From the NCBI RefSeq assembly GCF_050003625.1, contig NC_134400.1, positions 43,696,557 to 43,760,556 of the forward strand: DNA of 64,000 nucleotides, read 5' to 3'. This document shows, in pieces, positions 1 to 10,818 of the stretch. Every line of letters begins with the position of its first letter. Within the stretch, counting starts at the first letter, position 1. The stretch is from Haematobia irritans (lineage: Eukaryota; Arthropoda; Insecta; Diptera; Muscidae). Made by a program: the position numbers and the translations under genes. The notes beneath the pieces are model-generated. The model searched no databases. It was not told where the DNA came from and was given only the letters and a program-made list of their open reading frames with translations.

Positions 1-383
1 TTGTTTTTTGTCAAATGTGAGCTCGCGCGGCACCCATTTTGCACAGAGCTTCCGCATATCCAAATATTGATGAATGATATGACCAACACGTTCCTTTGAT
101 ATCTTTAAGGCCTCTGCTATCTCGATCATCTTCATTTTACCGTCATTCAAAATCATTTTGTGGATTTTTTTGATGTTTTCGTCGGTAACCACCTCTTTCG
201 GGCGTGCACTGCGTTCACCGTCCTCCGTGCTCATTTCACCACGCTTGAATTTTGCATACCAACCAATTATTGTTGATTTCCCTGGGGCAGAGTCTGGAAA
301 CTCATTATCAAGCCAAGTTTTTGCTTCAACCGTATATTTTCCCTTCAGAAAACAGTATTTTATCAAAACACTAAATTCCTTTT
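1..383 (-). pseudogene. Mariner 1 transposase, N-terminal part (irritans subfamily, Himar1-like)
   Basis: Read on the minus strand, this gives about 127 uninterrupted codons matching residues 4 to about 130 of an irritans-subfamily mariner transposase: the paired helix-turn-helix region that binds the terminal inverted repeats. Recognisable stretches are FPDSAPGKSTI, GEMSTEDGERS, HKMILND, KISKERVGHIIHQYLD and KWVPRELTFD. The family cuts and pastes DNA at TA in the nucleus; the DD34D catalytic half would lie beyond the left edge. The start codon and first residues (M-E-K) are displaced to 1646-1650 by element A1, inserted into the AAAA run of codons 2-4. The 5' terminal repeat is displaced further, to 3481-3546. 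No stop or frameshift is visible in this part, so apart from the insertions the copy looks young. The identification rests on recalled Himar1 sequence. Confidence 0.9.
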
Positions 384-1645
384 TATACCCTCCACCATAG
401 GATGGGGATGGACTAACTTTGTCATTCCGTTTGTAACACATCGAAATACTGCTCTAAGATCCCATAAAGTGTATATATTCTGGGTCGTGGTGAAATTCTG
501 AGTCGGTCTGAGCATGTCCGTCCGTCTGTTGAAATCACGCTATCTTCCGAACGAAACAAGCTATCGACTTGAAACTTGGCACAAGTAGTTGTTATTGATG
601 TAGGTCGGACGGTACTGAAAATGGGCCATATCGGTCCACTTTTACCTATAGACCCCATAAAAACGGACCCCCAAATTTGGCTTGCAGGCCCTCTAAGAGG
701 AGCAAATTTCATCCGATCCGGCTGAAATTTGGTACAAGGCGTTAGTATATGATCTCTAACAACCATGCACAACTGGACCACATCGGTCCATAATTATATA
801 TAGCCCCCATATAAACCGATCCCCCGATTTGGCTTGCGATGCCTCTAAGAGAAGAAAATTTCATCCGATCTGGCTGAAATTTGGTACATTGTGTTAATAT
901 ATGGTCTCTACCAACCATGCAGAAATTGGTCCACATCGGTCCATAATTATATATAGCCCCCATATAAACCGATCCCCCGATTTGGCTTGTGGAGCCTCTA
1001 AGAGATGCAAATTTCATCCGATTCGGCTGAAATTTGGTACATGGTGTTAGTATATGGTCTTTATCAACCATGCAAAAATTGGTCCACATCGGTCCATAAT
1101 TATATATAGCCCCCATATAAAGCGATCCCCAGATTTGGCTTGCGAAGACTCTAAGAGAAGAAAATCTCATCCGATCCGGCTGAAATTTGGTACATGGTGT
1201 TGGTATATGGTCTCTACCAACTATGCAAAAATTGCTCCACATAGGTCAATAATTATATATAGCCCCCATATAAACCGATCCCCCGATTTGGCATGTGGAG
1301 CCTCTAAGAGATGCAAATTTCATCCGATTCGGTTGAAATTTGGTACGTGATGTTAGTACATGATATTTAACAACCATGCCAAAAGTGATCCATATCAGTC
1401 CATAATCATATATAGCCCCCATATAAACCGATCCCGTGCAAAAGTCCATATTGATTTTTTGTCTAATATATAACACGTATGGACTAACTCACAATTTAGA
1501 AAACGATGTTAAGAAGTTTTAAGATACCACAACCCAATTAATTCGATTGTGGATGACAGTCTTTCGTGGAAGTTTCTACGCAATTATTGGTGGAGGGTAC
1601 ATAAGATTCGGCCTGGCCGAACTTACTGCCGTATATACTTGTTTT
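384..1645 (-). mobile_element. A1: family A DINE-like element, complete
   Basis: It starts with TATACCCTCCACCATAGGAT, followed by the INE-1-like block around 470-540 (AAAGTGTATATATTCTGG, a short GTCC tract). A run of 153-bp monomers fills about 622-1430. It ends in the hairpin end at 1590-1645, which contains the palindrome TTCGGCCTGGCCGAA and then CTTGTTTT. No minisatellite is present. It sits between codons 2 and 4 of mariner 1. Removing it brings ATGGAAAA next to AAGGAATTT (minus strand). Confidence 0.85.
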
Positions 1646-1763
1646 CCATTTTTTTTTGTCACAATAACAAAAGTTGCTTCACAAAAGACGCTCTATCTTA
1701 CAAACTAATTGACTTACAGACGTCAAATTTTGACACGAATCATTTGAAGGTTGGTACTATATA
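1646..1763 (-). mobile_element. Mariner 1, 5' untranslated segment with start codon
   Basis: On the minus strand this reads as irritans-type mariner leader (GACGTCTGTAAGT, GCAACTTTTGTTATTGTG) ending in ATGGAAAA at 1650-1643. It lies between two inserted A elements, A1 on one side and A2 on the other, and joins the coding part at 383 once A1 is removed. Confidence 0.85.
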
Positions 1764-3480
1764 AAAACAAGTATATAAGGCCGCAAGTTCGGCCAGGCCG
1801 AATCTTATGTACCCACCACCATGGATTGCGTAGAAACTTCTACGAAAGACTATCATCCACAATCGAATTACTTGAGTTGTGGTATCTTAAAACTTCTTAA
1901 CATCGTTTTCTAAATTGTGATTTAGTCCATACATGGTATATATTAGACAAAAAGTTATGTATAGTTAAGTCTACAAATAATTACGAATCGATATGGACTT
2001 TTTGTACGTAGAGAGCCAGAATTGAAATATGGGGGTCGCTTATATGGGGGCTATATACAATTACGGACTTGATATGGACCAATTTTTGTGTGATTGGGGA
2101 TCGATTTATCTGAGGGCCATATATAACTATAGACCGATATGGACCTAGTTAGGCATGGTTGTTAACGACTATATACTAGCACAATGTACCAAATTTTAAC
2201 TCACTCGGATTAAATTTGCTCCTCCAAGAGGTTCCAAAACCAAATCTGGGGATCGGTTTATATGGGGCTATGCACGATTATGGACTGTTATGGACCACTT
2301 TTGGCTTGGTTGTTAAATATCATATACTACCACCACGTACCAAATTTCAAGCAGATCGGATGAATTTTGCTTCTCCAAAAGGCACCGGAGGTCAAATCTG
2401 GGGATCGGTTTATATGGGAGCTATATATAATTATGGACTGATAGGAACCAATTCCTGCATGGTTGTTGGATACCATATACCAACATCACGTACCAAATTC
2501 CAACCGAATGGGAAGAATTTTGCCCTTCCAAGGGGCTCTGGAGGTCAAATCTGGGGATCGGTTTATATGGGGCCTATATATAATTATGGACCGATATCGA
2601 CCAATTTTTGCATGGGAGTTTGAGGCCATATATTAACACCACGTACCAAATTTCAACTGAATCAGATAAATTTTGGTCTTCCAAGGGGTTCCGGAGGTCA
2701 AATCTGGTGATCGGTTTATATGGGGGCTATATAATTATGAACCGATGTGGACCAATTTTTGCATGGTTGTTGGAGACCATATACTAACATCACGTACCAA
2801 ATTTCAGCCGGATCGGATGAAATTTGCTTCTCTTAGAGGCCTCGCAAGCCAAATCGGAGGATCGGTTTATATGGGGGCTATATATAATTATGGACCGATG
2901 TGGACCAATTTTTGCGTGGTTGTTAGAGACCATATACTGACACCATGTACCAAATTTCAGCCGGTTCGGATGAAATTTGCTTCTCTTAGGGGCCTCGCAA
3001 ACCAAATCGGGGGATCGGTTTATATGGGGGCTATATATAATTATGGACCGATGTGGACCAATTTTTGTATGGTTGTGAGAAACCATATACTAACACCATG
3101 TACCAAAATTCAGCCGGATCGGATGAAATTTGCTTCTCTTAGAGGCCTCGCAAGCCAAATTTGGGGGTCCGTTTATATGGGGGCTATACGTAAAAGTGGA
3201 CCGATATGGCCCATTTGCAATACCATCCGACCTACATCAATAACAACTACTTGTGCCAAGTTTCAAGTCGATAGCTTGTTTCGTTCGGAAGTTAGCGTGA
3301 TTTCAACAGACGGACGGACGGACGGACGGACGGACGGACGGACGGACATGCTCAGATCGACTCAGAATTTCACCACGACCCAGAATATATATACTTTATG
3401 GGGTCTTAGAGCAATATTTCGATGTGTTACAAACGGAATGACAAAGTTAATATACCCCCCATCCTATGGTGGTGGGTATA
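1764..3480 (+). mobile_element. A2: family A DINE-like element, complete, opposite orientation to A1
   Basis: It begins with the hairpin end ACAAGTATATAAGGCCGCAA and the palindrome TTCGGCCAGGCCGAA. Diverged 153-bp monomers follow (about 2030-3180), then the terminal domain with a (GGAC) run at 3309-3348 and the ending GGTGGTGGGTATAA. It is inserted in the leader of mariner 1. Confidence 0.85.
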
Positions 3481-3546
3481 ATAACATGCATTTAATACTA
3501 GCGACGCCATCTATGTGTCAGACCGGGGACTTATCAGCCAACCTGT
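3481..3546 (-). mobile_element. Mariner 1, 5' terminal inverted repeat
   Basis: The minus strand reads ACAGGTTGGCTGATAAGTCC followed by the CCGGTCTGACACATAGATGG block typical of the irritans-subfamily terminal repeat. TA at 3547-3548 is the target dinucleotide. The flank (TATATTCTTCCGATTTTAGC) is family B sequence, so mariner 1 jumped into a B element. Confidence 0.88.
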
Positions 3547-3723
3547 TATATATTCTTCCGATTTTAGCAAATATATCCAAAATACCACATTTCCTTGTAA
3601 AGTCGTTACTGCTAAGTCGAAAACTCGTAAAAATGATTCAAATTTACCTATATTCTAATTCGTATGTATCGACCGATAAATCATAAATGCACAATTACGA
3701 AATCTTATGCAATTTACATATTT
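3547..3723 (-). mobile_element. B1: family B element, left fragment of the tail
   Basis: The text CTTCCGATTTTAGCAAATAT and the following 150 bp match the tails of the B elements at 48150-48260 and 51550-51720. The rest of the tail is at 5308-5527, separated by element C. The head of this B element would lie left of the window. Confidence 0.75.
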
Positions 3724-5307
3724 TATACCCACCACCATAGAATGGTGACGGGAGTATAATAAGTTTGTCATTCCGTTTGTAACACATCGAAATATCGATT
3801 TCCCACTATATAAAGTATATATATTCTTGATCAGGGAGAAAGTCTAAGACGATATAACGATGTCCGTCTGTCTGTCTGGATGTCTCTCTATCTGTCTGTC
3901 TGTTGTAATCACGCTACAGTCTTCAATAATGAAGCAATCGTGCTGAAATTTTGCACAAACTCGTCTTTTGTCTGCAGGCAGGTCAAGTTCGAAGATGGGC
4001 TATATCGGTTCAGGTTTTGATATAGTCCCCATATAAACCGACCTCCCGATTTGGGGCCTTGGGCTTATAGAAATCGAAGTGTTTATCCAATTTGCCTGAA
4101 ATTTGAAATCTAGAGGTATTTTATGACCATAAAGAGGTGTGGCTAAAATTGTGCGTATCGGTCCGTATTTTGGTATAGCCCCCATATAGACCGATCTCCC
4201 GATTTTACTTCTTGGGCTTATAGAAACCGCAGTTTTTATTCAATTTACCTGAAATTGGAAATCTAGAGGTATTGTAGGACCACAAATACGTGTGTCAAAA
4301 ATTGTGCGTATCGGTCCATATTTTGGTATAGCCCCCATATAGACCGATCTCCCGATTTTACTTCTTGGGCTTATAGAAACCGCAGTTTTTATTCAATTTA
4401 CCTGAAATTGGAAATCTAGAGGTATTGTAGGATCACAAATACATGTGCCAAAAATTGTGAGTATCGGTCTATGTTTTGGTATGGTCCCCATATAAAACGA
4501 CCTCCCGATTTGGGGTCTTGGGCTTATAGAAACCGTAGTTTTTATCCAATTTGTCTGAAATTGGAAATCTAGAGGTATTTTAGGACCATAAAGAGGTGTG
4601 CCGAAAATGGTGAGTATCGGTCCATATTTTGGTATAGCCCCCATATAGACCGATTTCCCGATTTTACTTCTTGGTCTTCTAGAATCCGAAGTTTTTATCC
4701 TATTTGCCTGAAATTGGAAATCTAGAGGTATTTTCGGGTCATAAAGAGGTGTGCCGAAAATGGTGAGTATCGGTCTATATTTTAGTATAGCCCCCATAAG
4801 AACGGTCTCCCGATTTAACTCATTGGGTTTCTAGAAACCGTAGTTTTTATCTGATTTGCCTGAAATTGTAAATAATCTGGTATTTTAGGCTCACAAAAAT
4901 GTGTATCGGATTAAGTTTTTATCGGTCCATTTGGTAATGCCTCCATATAGACCGACTTCACTTCTTGAGGGTGTAGAAGGCGCACTGATCATGAAAATTG
5001 CTTGAAACTCAATGTAAAATTTCCAGATTTTACTTCTACAGATTTAAGATTTCAAATCAAGACGTTATTTTATAATTTTCTTGCACACTTACAGGAGATG
5101 TTAATGATTCCTCTAAAACTCAAACAAAAATGGCTCTTATAAATCCAGAATCTGATATAGTCCTCATAGGTAAAATCATTAAATTTTTCTTCGAGAAGTG
5201 TCCTCAAGCCCTCCTGAAATTTCAAAGGAAACCCTAATATTTGGTTCATGGTGGTGTGTATTTAAGATTCTGCCCGGCCGAACTTAGTGATGTATATACT
5301 TGTTTTT
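3724..5307 (-). mobile_element. C: third DINE-like family, complete
   Basis: The left end is TATACCCACCACCATAGAAT, followed by TATATATATTCTTGATCAGG and a GTCT/GTCC tract at 3860-3905. Five monomers spaced exactly 153 bp apart follow; the block GCCCCCAT or its variant starts at 4178, 4331, 4484, 4637 and 4790. The right end is CCCGGCCGAACTTAGTGATG then ATACTTGTTTTT. The monomers are clearly diverged from those of families A and B. The element sits inside B1. Confidence 0.8.
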
Positions 5308-5527
5308 ATTAACATTGTAGTCCATCCTGGTCATTAACCAATTTAAATTTAAAGTCTAGAGAGTTTGTGAAAGTTTAAAAAATTTTGTCCAAATCGGTTC
5401 ATATTTAAATATTTGTATATGGGAGCATAAACATGTACATATCTCCTAACATCTTTGAAGGTATACATAGTAGTGAAGGTTATAATATAGTCGGCCCCGC
5501 CCGACTTTAGACTTTCCTTACTTGTTT
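5308..5527 (-). mobile_element. B1: family B element, right end
   Basis: It resumes the B tail (ACATTGTAGTCCATCCTGGT) and ends with the B hairpin AGTCGGCCCCGCCCGACT and CTTTCCTTACTTGTTTT. Confidence 0.78.
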
Positions 5528-5790
5528 TGTTTTGATATTTTTCTTCGAAAGAAATGTTTTATTATTTTATTTTAGCAACTTATTGCAGTATATGTGAATT
5601 ATATATTTTGAACGCTTCTATTACATACATTTGTCAAAATTTTAATTCTATAAAAAATTGTGTCAGAATTTTATTTCTATAGAAAATTATGTCAAAATTT
5701 TATTTATATAAAAAAATTGTCAAAACTTTATTTATATAAAATATGTTGTCAAAATTTTATTCCTATCGAAAACGTTTACCAACAATTAGG
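5528..5790. repeat. AT-rich spacer with degenerate 29-bp minisatellite
   Basis: From about 5630, five decayed copies of the 29-bp unit (TTTTGTCAAAATTTTATTTC plus CTATAGAAA) are visible. The first 100 bp is AT-rich with no recognisable element. Confidence 0.6.
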
Positions 5791-5829
5791 CGCATTTTTT
5801 GGCAGATCAAAGTTATTATATCCTGACCG

Positions 5830-5930
5830 TTTAGGGTATAAAAAGAGGTACCTTATCGAATCGCTAAATATAGAATCAGGCAGAACTCATTACATAGATC
5901 TTCACCCACTAGTGTATCACAGTAAAGGGT
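5830..5930 (+). repeat. Strongly diverged SINE body
   Basis: TATAAAAAGAGGTACCTTATC, then GAATCAGGCAGAACTCA and AGATCTTCACC, lines up with the 3' half of the SINE at 22585-22940 (TATAAAAAGGAGGTCCCTTAT, GAATCGGGCAGCACTCA, GAGAAGTTCACC). It has no (CCTAA) tail, so this is an old relic. Confidence 0.55.
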
Positions 5931-6366
5931 GTCCGTCTGTAGCAGCATACTGCCACCATTTCTAATCTTACTTAGTTTCCCGGCTAAGGCTCACCTTTAC
6001 TATCGCAGGATTTCTTGCATTGGAAGCAAACACACACGTGTATATACACAAACGTACAAACACATATACAAACATGTTGGTCTTCATAATTAAATTTTAT
6101 GGCCTTTCTCATTTCTAATAATACCACAAAAAGCATTTCTATAACTACCGAATTCTTTATGGCCAAAATACATTTCCAAATTGGTCTCTGGTCCAAAACT
6201 GAGGAAAAACTCTTGGTTTTTCGCTTTTCGTCCTAGCAGTAAAACAAAGGATAAAGAAAGAAAAGACGTAAAGTAAGACGAATTAAATAAAGGAGTACAA
6301 GATGTAAGCTTAATAGTACATCCCAAAAAAACTATAGAAGCAATTTCATTTCTAGGTTACTTTCTA
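5931..6366. other. Low-copy stretch without a recognisable feature
   Basis: AT-rich DNA with a short purine/CA-rich tract (6025-6075). The open frames here are short and resemble nothing I know. Confidence 0.5.
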
Positions 6367-6616
6367 CACGCAGAGAAGGAATATGATCACCTCAACCATG
6401 TTTCAAGAGCAAAATGTTATTTTTGGATGGTGACCATGTAACATGTTTATGGCAAAAATGTTCTTTTCTCGCCAAAAATAATATGCTTGCCGAAATCAGA
6501 CACATAATCTCCGAGAAAATAACATGGTTGCGACAAACATGTTACATGGTCACCATTCAAAAATAACATTTTGCTCTTGAAACATGGTTGAGGTGATCAT
6601 ATTCCTTCTCTGGGTG
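6367..6616. mobile_element. Y1: foldback MITE with TA target duplication
   Basis: The first roughly 80 bp (CACGCAGAGAAGGAATATGA onward) are the near-perfect reverse complement of the last 80 bp (ending TCATATTCCTTCTCTGGGTG). TA flanks both sides (6365-6366 and 6617-6618). It has no coding capacity. Related copies lie at 34707-34793 and 61098-61230. Confidence 0.85.
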
Positions 6617-6693
6617 TACGTTGAACCGGGGCATAGCAACAACAGTCACAAAAAAAAATAATTATTTTCTCTGAAACGAATTAATGTAATATT

Positions 6694-8772
6694 TATACCC
6701 TCCATCATAGGATGGGGGTATATTAACTTTGTCATTCCGTTTGTAACACATCGAAATATTGCTCTAAGACCCCATAAAGTATATATATATTCTGGGTCGT
6801 GGTGAAATTCTGAGTCGATCTAAGCATGTCCGTCCGTCCGTCTGTTGAAATCACGCTAACTTCCGAACGAAACAAGCTATCGACTTGAAACTTGGCACAA
6901 GTCGTTGTTATCGATGTAGGTCGGATGGTATTGAAAATGGGCCATATCCGTCCACTTTTACGTATAGCCCCCATATAAAGGGACCCTCAGATTTGGCTTG
7001 TGGAGCCTCTAACAGAAGCATATTTCATCCGATCGGGCTGAAATTTGGTATATGGTGTTGGTATATGGTCTCTAACAACCATGCAAAAATTGGTTCACAT
7101 CGGTCCTTAATTATATATAGCCCCCATATAAACCGATCCCCAGATTTGGCTTGTGGAGCCTCTAAGAGAAGCATATTTCATCCGATCCAGCTGAAATTTG
7201 GTACATGGTGTTGGTATATGGTCTCTAACAACCATGCAAAAATTGGTCCACATCGGTCCATAATTATATATAGCCCCCATATAAACCGATCCCCAGATTT
7301 GGCTTGCGGAGCCTCTAAGAGAAGCATATTTCATACGATTCGGCTGAAATTTGGTACATGGTGTGGTAGATGGTCTCTAACAATCATGCAAAAATTGGTT
7401 CACATCGGTCTATAATTATATATAGCCCCCATATAAACCGACCCCCAGATTTGGCTTGTGGAGCCTCTAAGAGAAGCAAATTTCATCCGATCCAGCTGAA
7501 ATTTGCTACATGGTGTTGGTAGATGGTCTCTAACAATCATGCAAAAATTAGTCCACATCGGTCCATAATTATATATAGCCCCCATATAAACCGATCCCCA
7601 GATTTGGTTTGCGTAGCCTCAAAGAGAAGCAAATTTCATCCGATCCGGCTGAAATTTGGTACATGATGTTGGTATATGGTTTCTAACAACCATGCAAAAA
7701 TTGGTCCACATCGGTCCATACTTATATATAGACCCCATATAAACCGATCTCCAGATTTGGCTTGCGAAGCCTCAAAGAGAAGCAAATTTCATCCGATCCG
7801 TTGTAATTTTGAACATGGTGTTAGTATATGATCTTTAACAACCGTGCCAGAATTGGTCCATATCGGTCCATAATTATATATAGCCCCCATATAAAACGTT
7901 CTCCAGATTTGACCTCCGGAGCCTCTTGGAGGAGCAAAATTCATCCGATCCGGTTCAAATTAGGAACGTGGTGTTAGTATATGGTCGCTAACAACCATAC
8001 AGCAATTGGTCCAATCACACAAAAATTGGTCCATATCGGTTCATAATCATGGTTGCCACTAGAGCCAAAAATAATTTACTAAAATTTTATTATATAGACA
8101 ATTTTGTCAAAATTTTATTTCTATAGAAAATTTTGTCAAAATTTTATTTCTAGAGAAAATTTTTTTAAAATTTTATTCGGTTCATAATAAAATTTTCATC
8201 ATTGTCAAAATTTTATTTCTATAGAAAATTTTGTTCAAATTTTATTCGGTTCATAATCATGGTTGCCACTCGAACCAAAAATAATCTACCAAGTTTTTAT
8301 TTCTATAGAATATTTTGTCAAAAGTCTATTTCTATAGAAAATTTTGTTAAAATTTTATTTCTGTAGAAATTTTTGTCAAAATTTTCTTTCTATAGAAAAT
8401 TTTGTCAAAATTTTTATTTCTATAGAAAATTTTTATTTCTATAGAAAATTTTGTGAAAATTTTATTTCTATAGAAAATTTTGTTAAAATTTTATTTCTGT
8501 AGAAAATTTTGGTCAAAATTTTATGTCTACTTTGTCAAACTGAATTATATACGTATTGGATCGATCTTTTTTGATTTAATATATACCACGTTATGGACTT
8601 ACATACAATTTAGAAGATGGTGTTAGGAGGTTTTAAGATACCTTGCACGCGTTACCGCAACTTAAGTAATTCGATTGTGGATGGCAGTGTTTAGAAGAAG
8701 TTTCTACGCAATCCATGATGGAGGGTACATAAGCTTCGGCCTGGCCGAACTTACGGCCGTATATACTTGTTT
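6694..8772 (-). mobile_element. A3: family A element, complete with minisatellite
   Basis: Terminal domain with GTCC tract (6694-6990), 153-bp monomers to about 8040, the linker ATCATGGTTGCCACTAGAGC, the 29-bp minisatellite (8080-8530), and the hairpin end with TTCGGCCTGGCCGAA and ATACTTGTTTT. This is the typical full architecture of the family. Confidence 0.85.
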
Positions 8773-9162
8773 TTTTAATATTAATTAATTTACTCACGAA
8801 AGAAATTTTAGAGCAACACAGTTTTCATTTCTTGTTAAAATTGAAACTTGGCACAATTTGTTGTTAGCGATGTGGGTCGGTTGGTATTGCAACTGGGCCA
8901 TTTGGGACCCCTTTTAAGTACACGCAAAAAATAATTCTTTCCTCCCAAACGAAATTTTAGACAAACAAAGTTCGTTTCTCATTTGCTGTAAGGAAGTATA
9001 TTTGGAAGAAAAGTATATTTGGAAGTAAACAATTTCATAAAGACAAACTCCAAAAAAAAAACTCATTGTTTTCTTGTTAATTGCATTTTCCCTCCCATCT
9101 TTCTCACGTCCACAACAATGTAGAAGAAATTATACGATTTTATACAGTTTAAATTTTTTTTT

Positions 9163-9242
9163 ACCTTTCGCCTGGACGGAGAATCGAACCGCGGACCATG
9201 CACTTTGTAAGCCAACACACTAACCACTGAGCTATGTACCTG
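9163..9242 (-). repeat. tRNA-like module (SINE-type, minus strand)
   Basis: On the minus strand the A-box-like TAGCTCAGTGGTTAGTGTG and B-box-like GGTTCGATTCTCC are at normal spacing, with an anticodon-loop-like CTTACAA. The same module recurs at 25100-25180, 37512-37592, 39477-39515 and 52401-52471 inside X/V-type elements. It is therefore a repeat component rather than a working tRNA gene. Confidence 0.75.
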
Positions 9243-9354
9243 TTGTGGTCATCAATAGATAAATATCCATATAAGTTATATTTATATAGCATAGCTTGCG
9301 GCGCCCACAAACCGAATAAACAAAGTTTATTTAACAGAAACAAACATTTAGTTT

Positions 9355-9426
9355 GGCACCGTGGAGCAGTGGTTGCTACGTCCGACTTGCATGCCAAGGG
9401 TCGTGGGTTCGATCCCTGCTTCGACC
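9355..9426 (+). repeat. tRNA-like module (SINE-type, plus strand)
   Basis: GTGGAGCAGTGGTTGCTACG resembles an A box and GGTCGTGGGTTCGATCCC a B box. The anticodon-loop-like CTTGCATG is tRNA-Ala(UGC)-like. It faces away from the module at 9163-9242, about 110 bp downstream. It is repeated at 37705-37775. Confidence 0.75.
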
Positions 9427-10818
9427 AAAGTTTTTTTTGTTTTTGTGTTTTTTTTTTAACATATATTCCAGATATGTTCGAAACATTCCAAAAAAAAATG
9501 TTCAACATTACATTGTACTATATAAAATTTTGAACTGTAAAATGTGTCTTATTAAAGACCTAAAGTCAGAAAAGAACAGTGTTTGATATAAACGAAATGG
9601 ACTGTGTTGTTGTTTCAAAAATAACTTTTTTTTATTGAAAAAATAACAATTTTGTAACAAACGAATTTTTTTGGTGATAAAAGAATAAAATTTTCGAAGC
9701 AATTCAAAAAACTCTAACAAAAGAAAAATGTTTTCGGTACACGTTTTCCAAACGTTTTTTTTTTTCTTTGCGTGTATAAACCGTTCCCCAGATTTGGCTT
9801 GTTGAACCTTTTGAAGTAGCAAATTTCATCCGATCCGGTTGAAATTTGGCACGTGATGTCAATATGTGGCCTATACCTGTCATCAAAAAATAGAGCGCGA
9901 TCGGTTCATTATTAACATATATATAGCCCCCATATAAACCTATTCCCAAATTTGACCTTCGTAGCCTCATGGAGGAGAAAATTTGGTACGTGATGTCAAT
10001 GAAATTTGACCCTATAATACGCGAAAACTGATTCATATCGTTTCAAATTTATTAATAGATCCCTCTATATAAAACGATCAAAAGTTAAGGAGTCTTATAT
10101 ACGTAAGCATCTTTGTATACACATCACAAATGGATGAGCGGTATACTAACTTTGTCATTCCGTTTGCAACACATTGAAATATTGGTCCCAGACCTCATGA
10201 AGTCGGTCTAGTGATGTTCGCTCATCTGTGAAAATCACGATATCTTCCGAACGAGAAAAGAAAATTGGTACAATTCTTGATATTTTGGTAGATTTTGTAA
10301 GATATGTTGAAAAAGTTTCATAGAATAATAAAACTTTGACAAAATTTTCTATAAAAATAAAATTTTGAGAAATGTTCTATAAAACAAGTATATACGGCCG
10401 TAAGTTCGGCCAGGCCGAAGCTAATGTACCCTCCACCATGGATTGCGTAGAAACTTCTACTGAAGACTGTCATCCACAATCGAATTACTTGGGTTGCGGT
10501 AACTTTTGCCGATGACAAGGTATCTTAAAACTTCCTAATACCGTAATACATACCACGTAGTCCATTCGTGGTATATATTAAACTTAAAATGGCCGATTAA
10601 ATACGTATATAATTAAGTTTGACAAAATTTTCTATAGAAATAAAATTTTGACAAAATAAAATTTTGACAAAATTTTCTATAGAAGTAAAATTTGGACAAA
10701 ATTTTCTATAGAAATAAGATTTTAACAAAATTTTCTATAGAAATAACATTTTGACAAAATTTTCTATAGAAATAAAATTTTTACCAAATTTTCAAAAGAT
10801 TTAAAATTTTGACAACTA

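Larger units (their letters stand above)
8921..9774. mobile_element. X: 854-bp TIR element carrying two tRNA-like modules
   Basis: It starts CACGCAAAAAATAATTC and ends CTTTGCGTG, flanked by TA on both sides (8919-8920, 9775-9776). The family A text continues across it. The core holds tRNA-like sequences in opposite directions. Its 9530-9730 segment matches the inner part of element V2 (44830-45010), so X and V belong to one group. It has no transposase frame. Confidence 0.75.
8773..10382. mobile_element. Old, decayed family A relic interrupted by element X
   Basis: Before X, AACTTGGCACAATTTGTTGT matches the family A terminal domain. After X, two decayed monomers follow (9776-10080), then a second decayed terminal domain (10140-10260: TTTGTCATTCCGTTTGCAAC). 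Similarity is much lower than among A1-A16, so this is an earlier insertion. Confidence 0.6.

Noticed and set aside
158..400. 80-codon plus-strand frame
   Set aside because: It is the antisense shadow of the mariner 1 transposase fragment on the minus strand.
3309..3348. CRISPR-like array or functional GGAC repeat
   Set aside because: A tetranucleotide microsatellite without spacers, at a fixed place in every DINE-like element.
9163..9426. Two functional tRNA genes
   Set aside because: Both modules recur inside X/V elements with mismatched stems and degenerate copies. They are repeat components.
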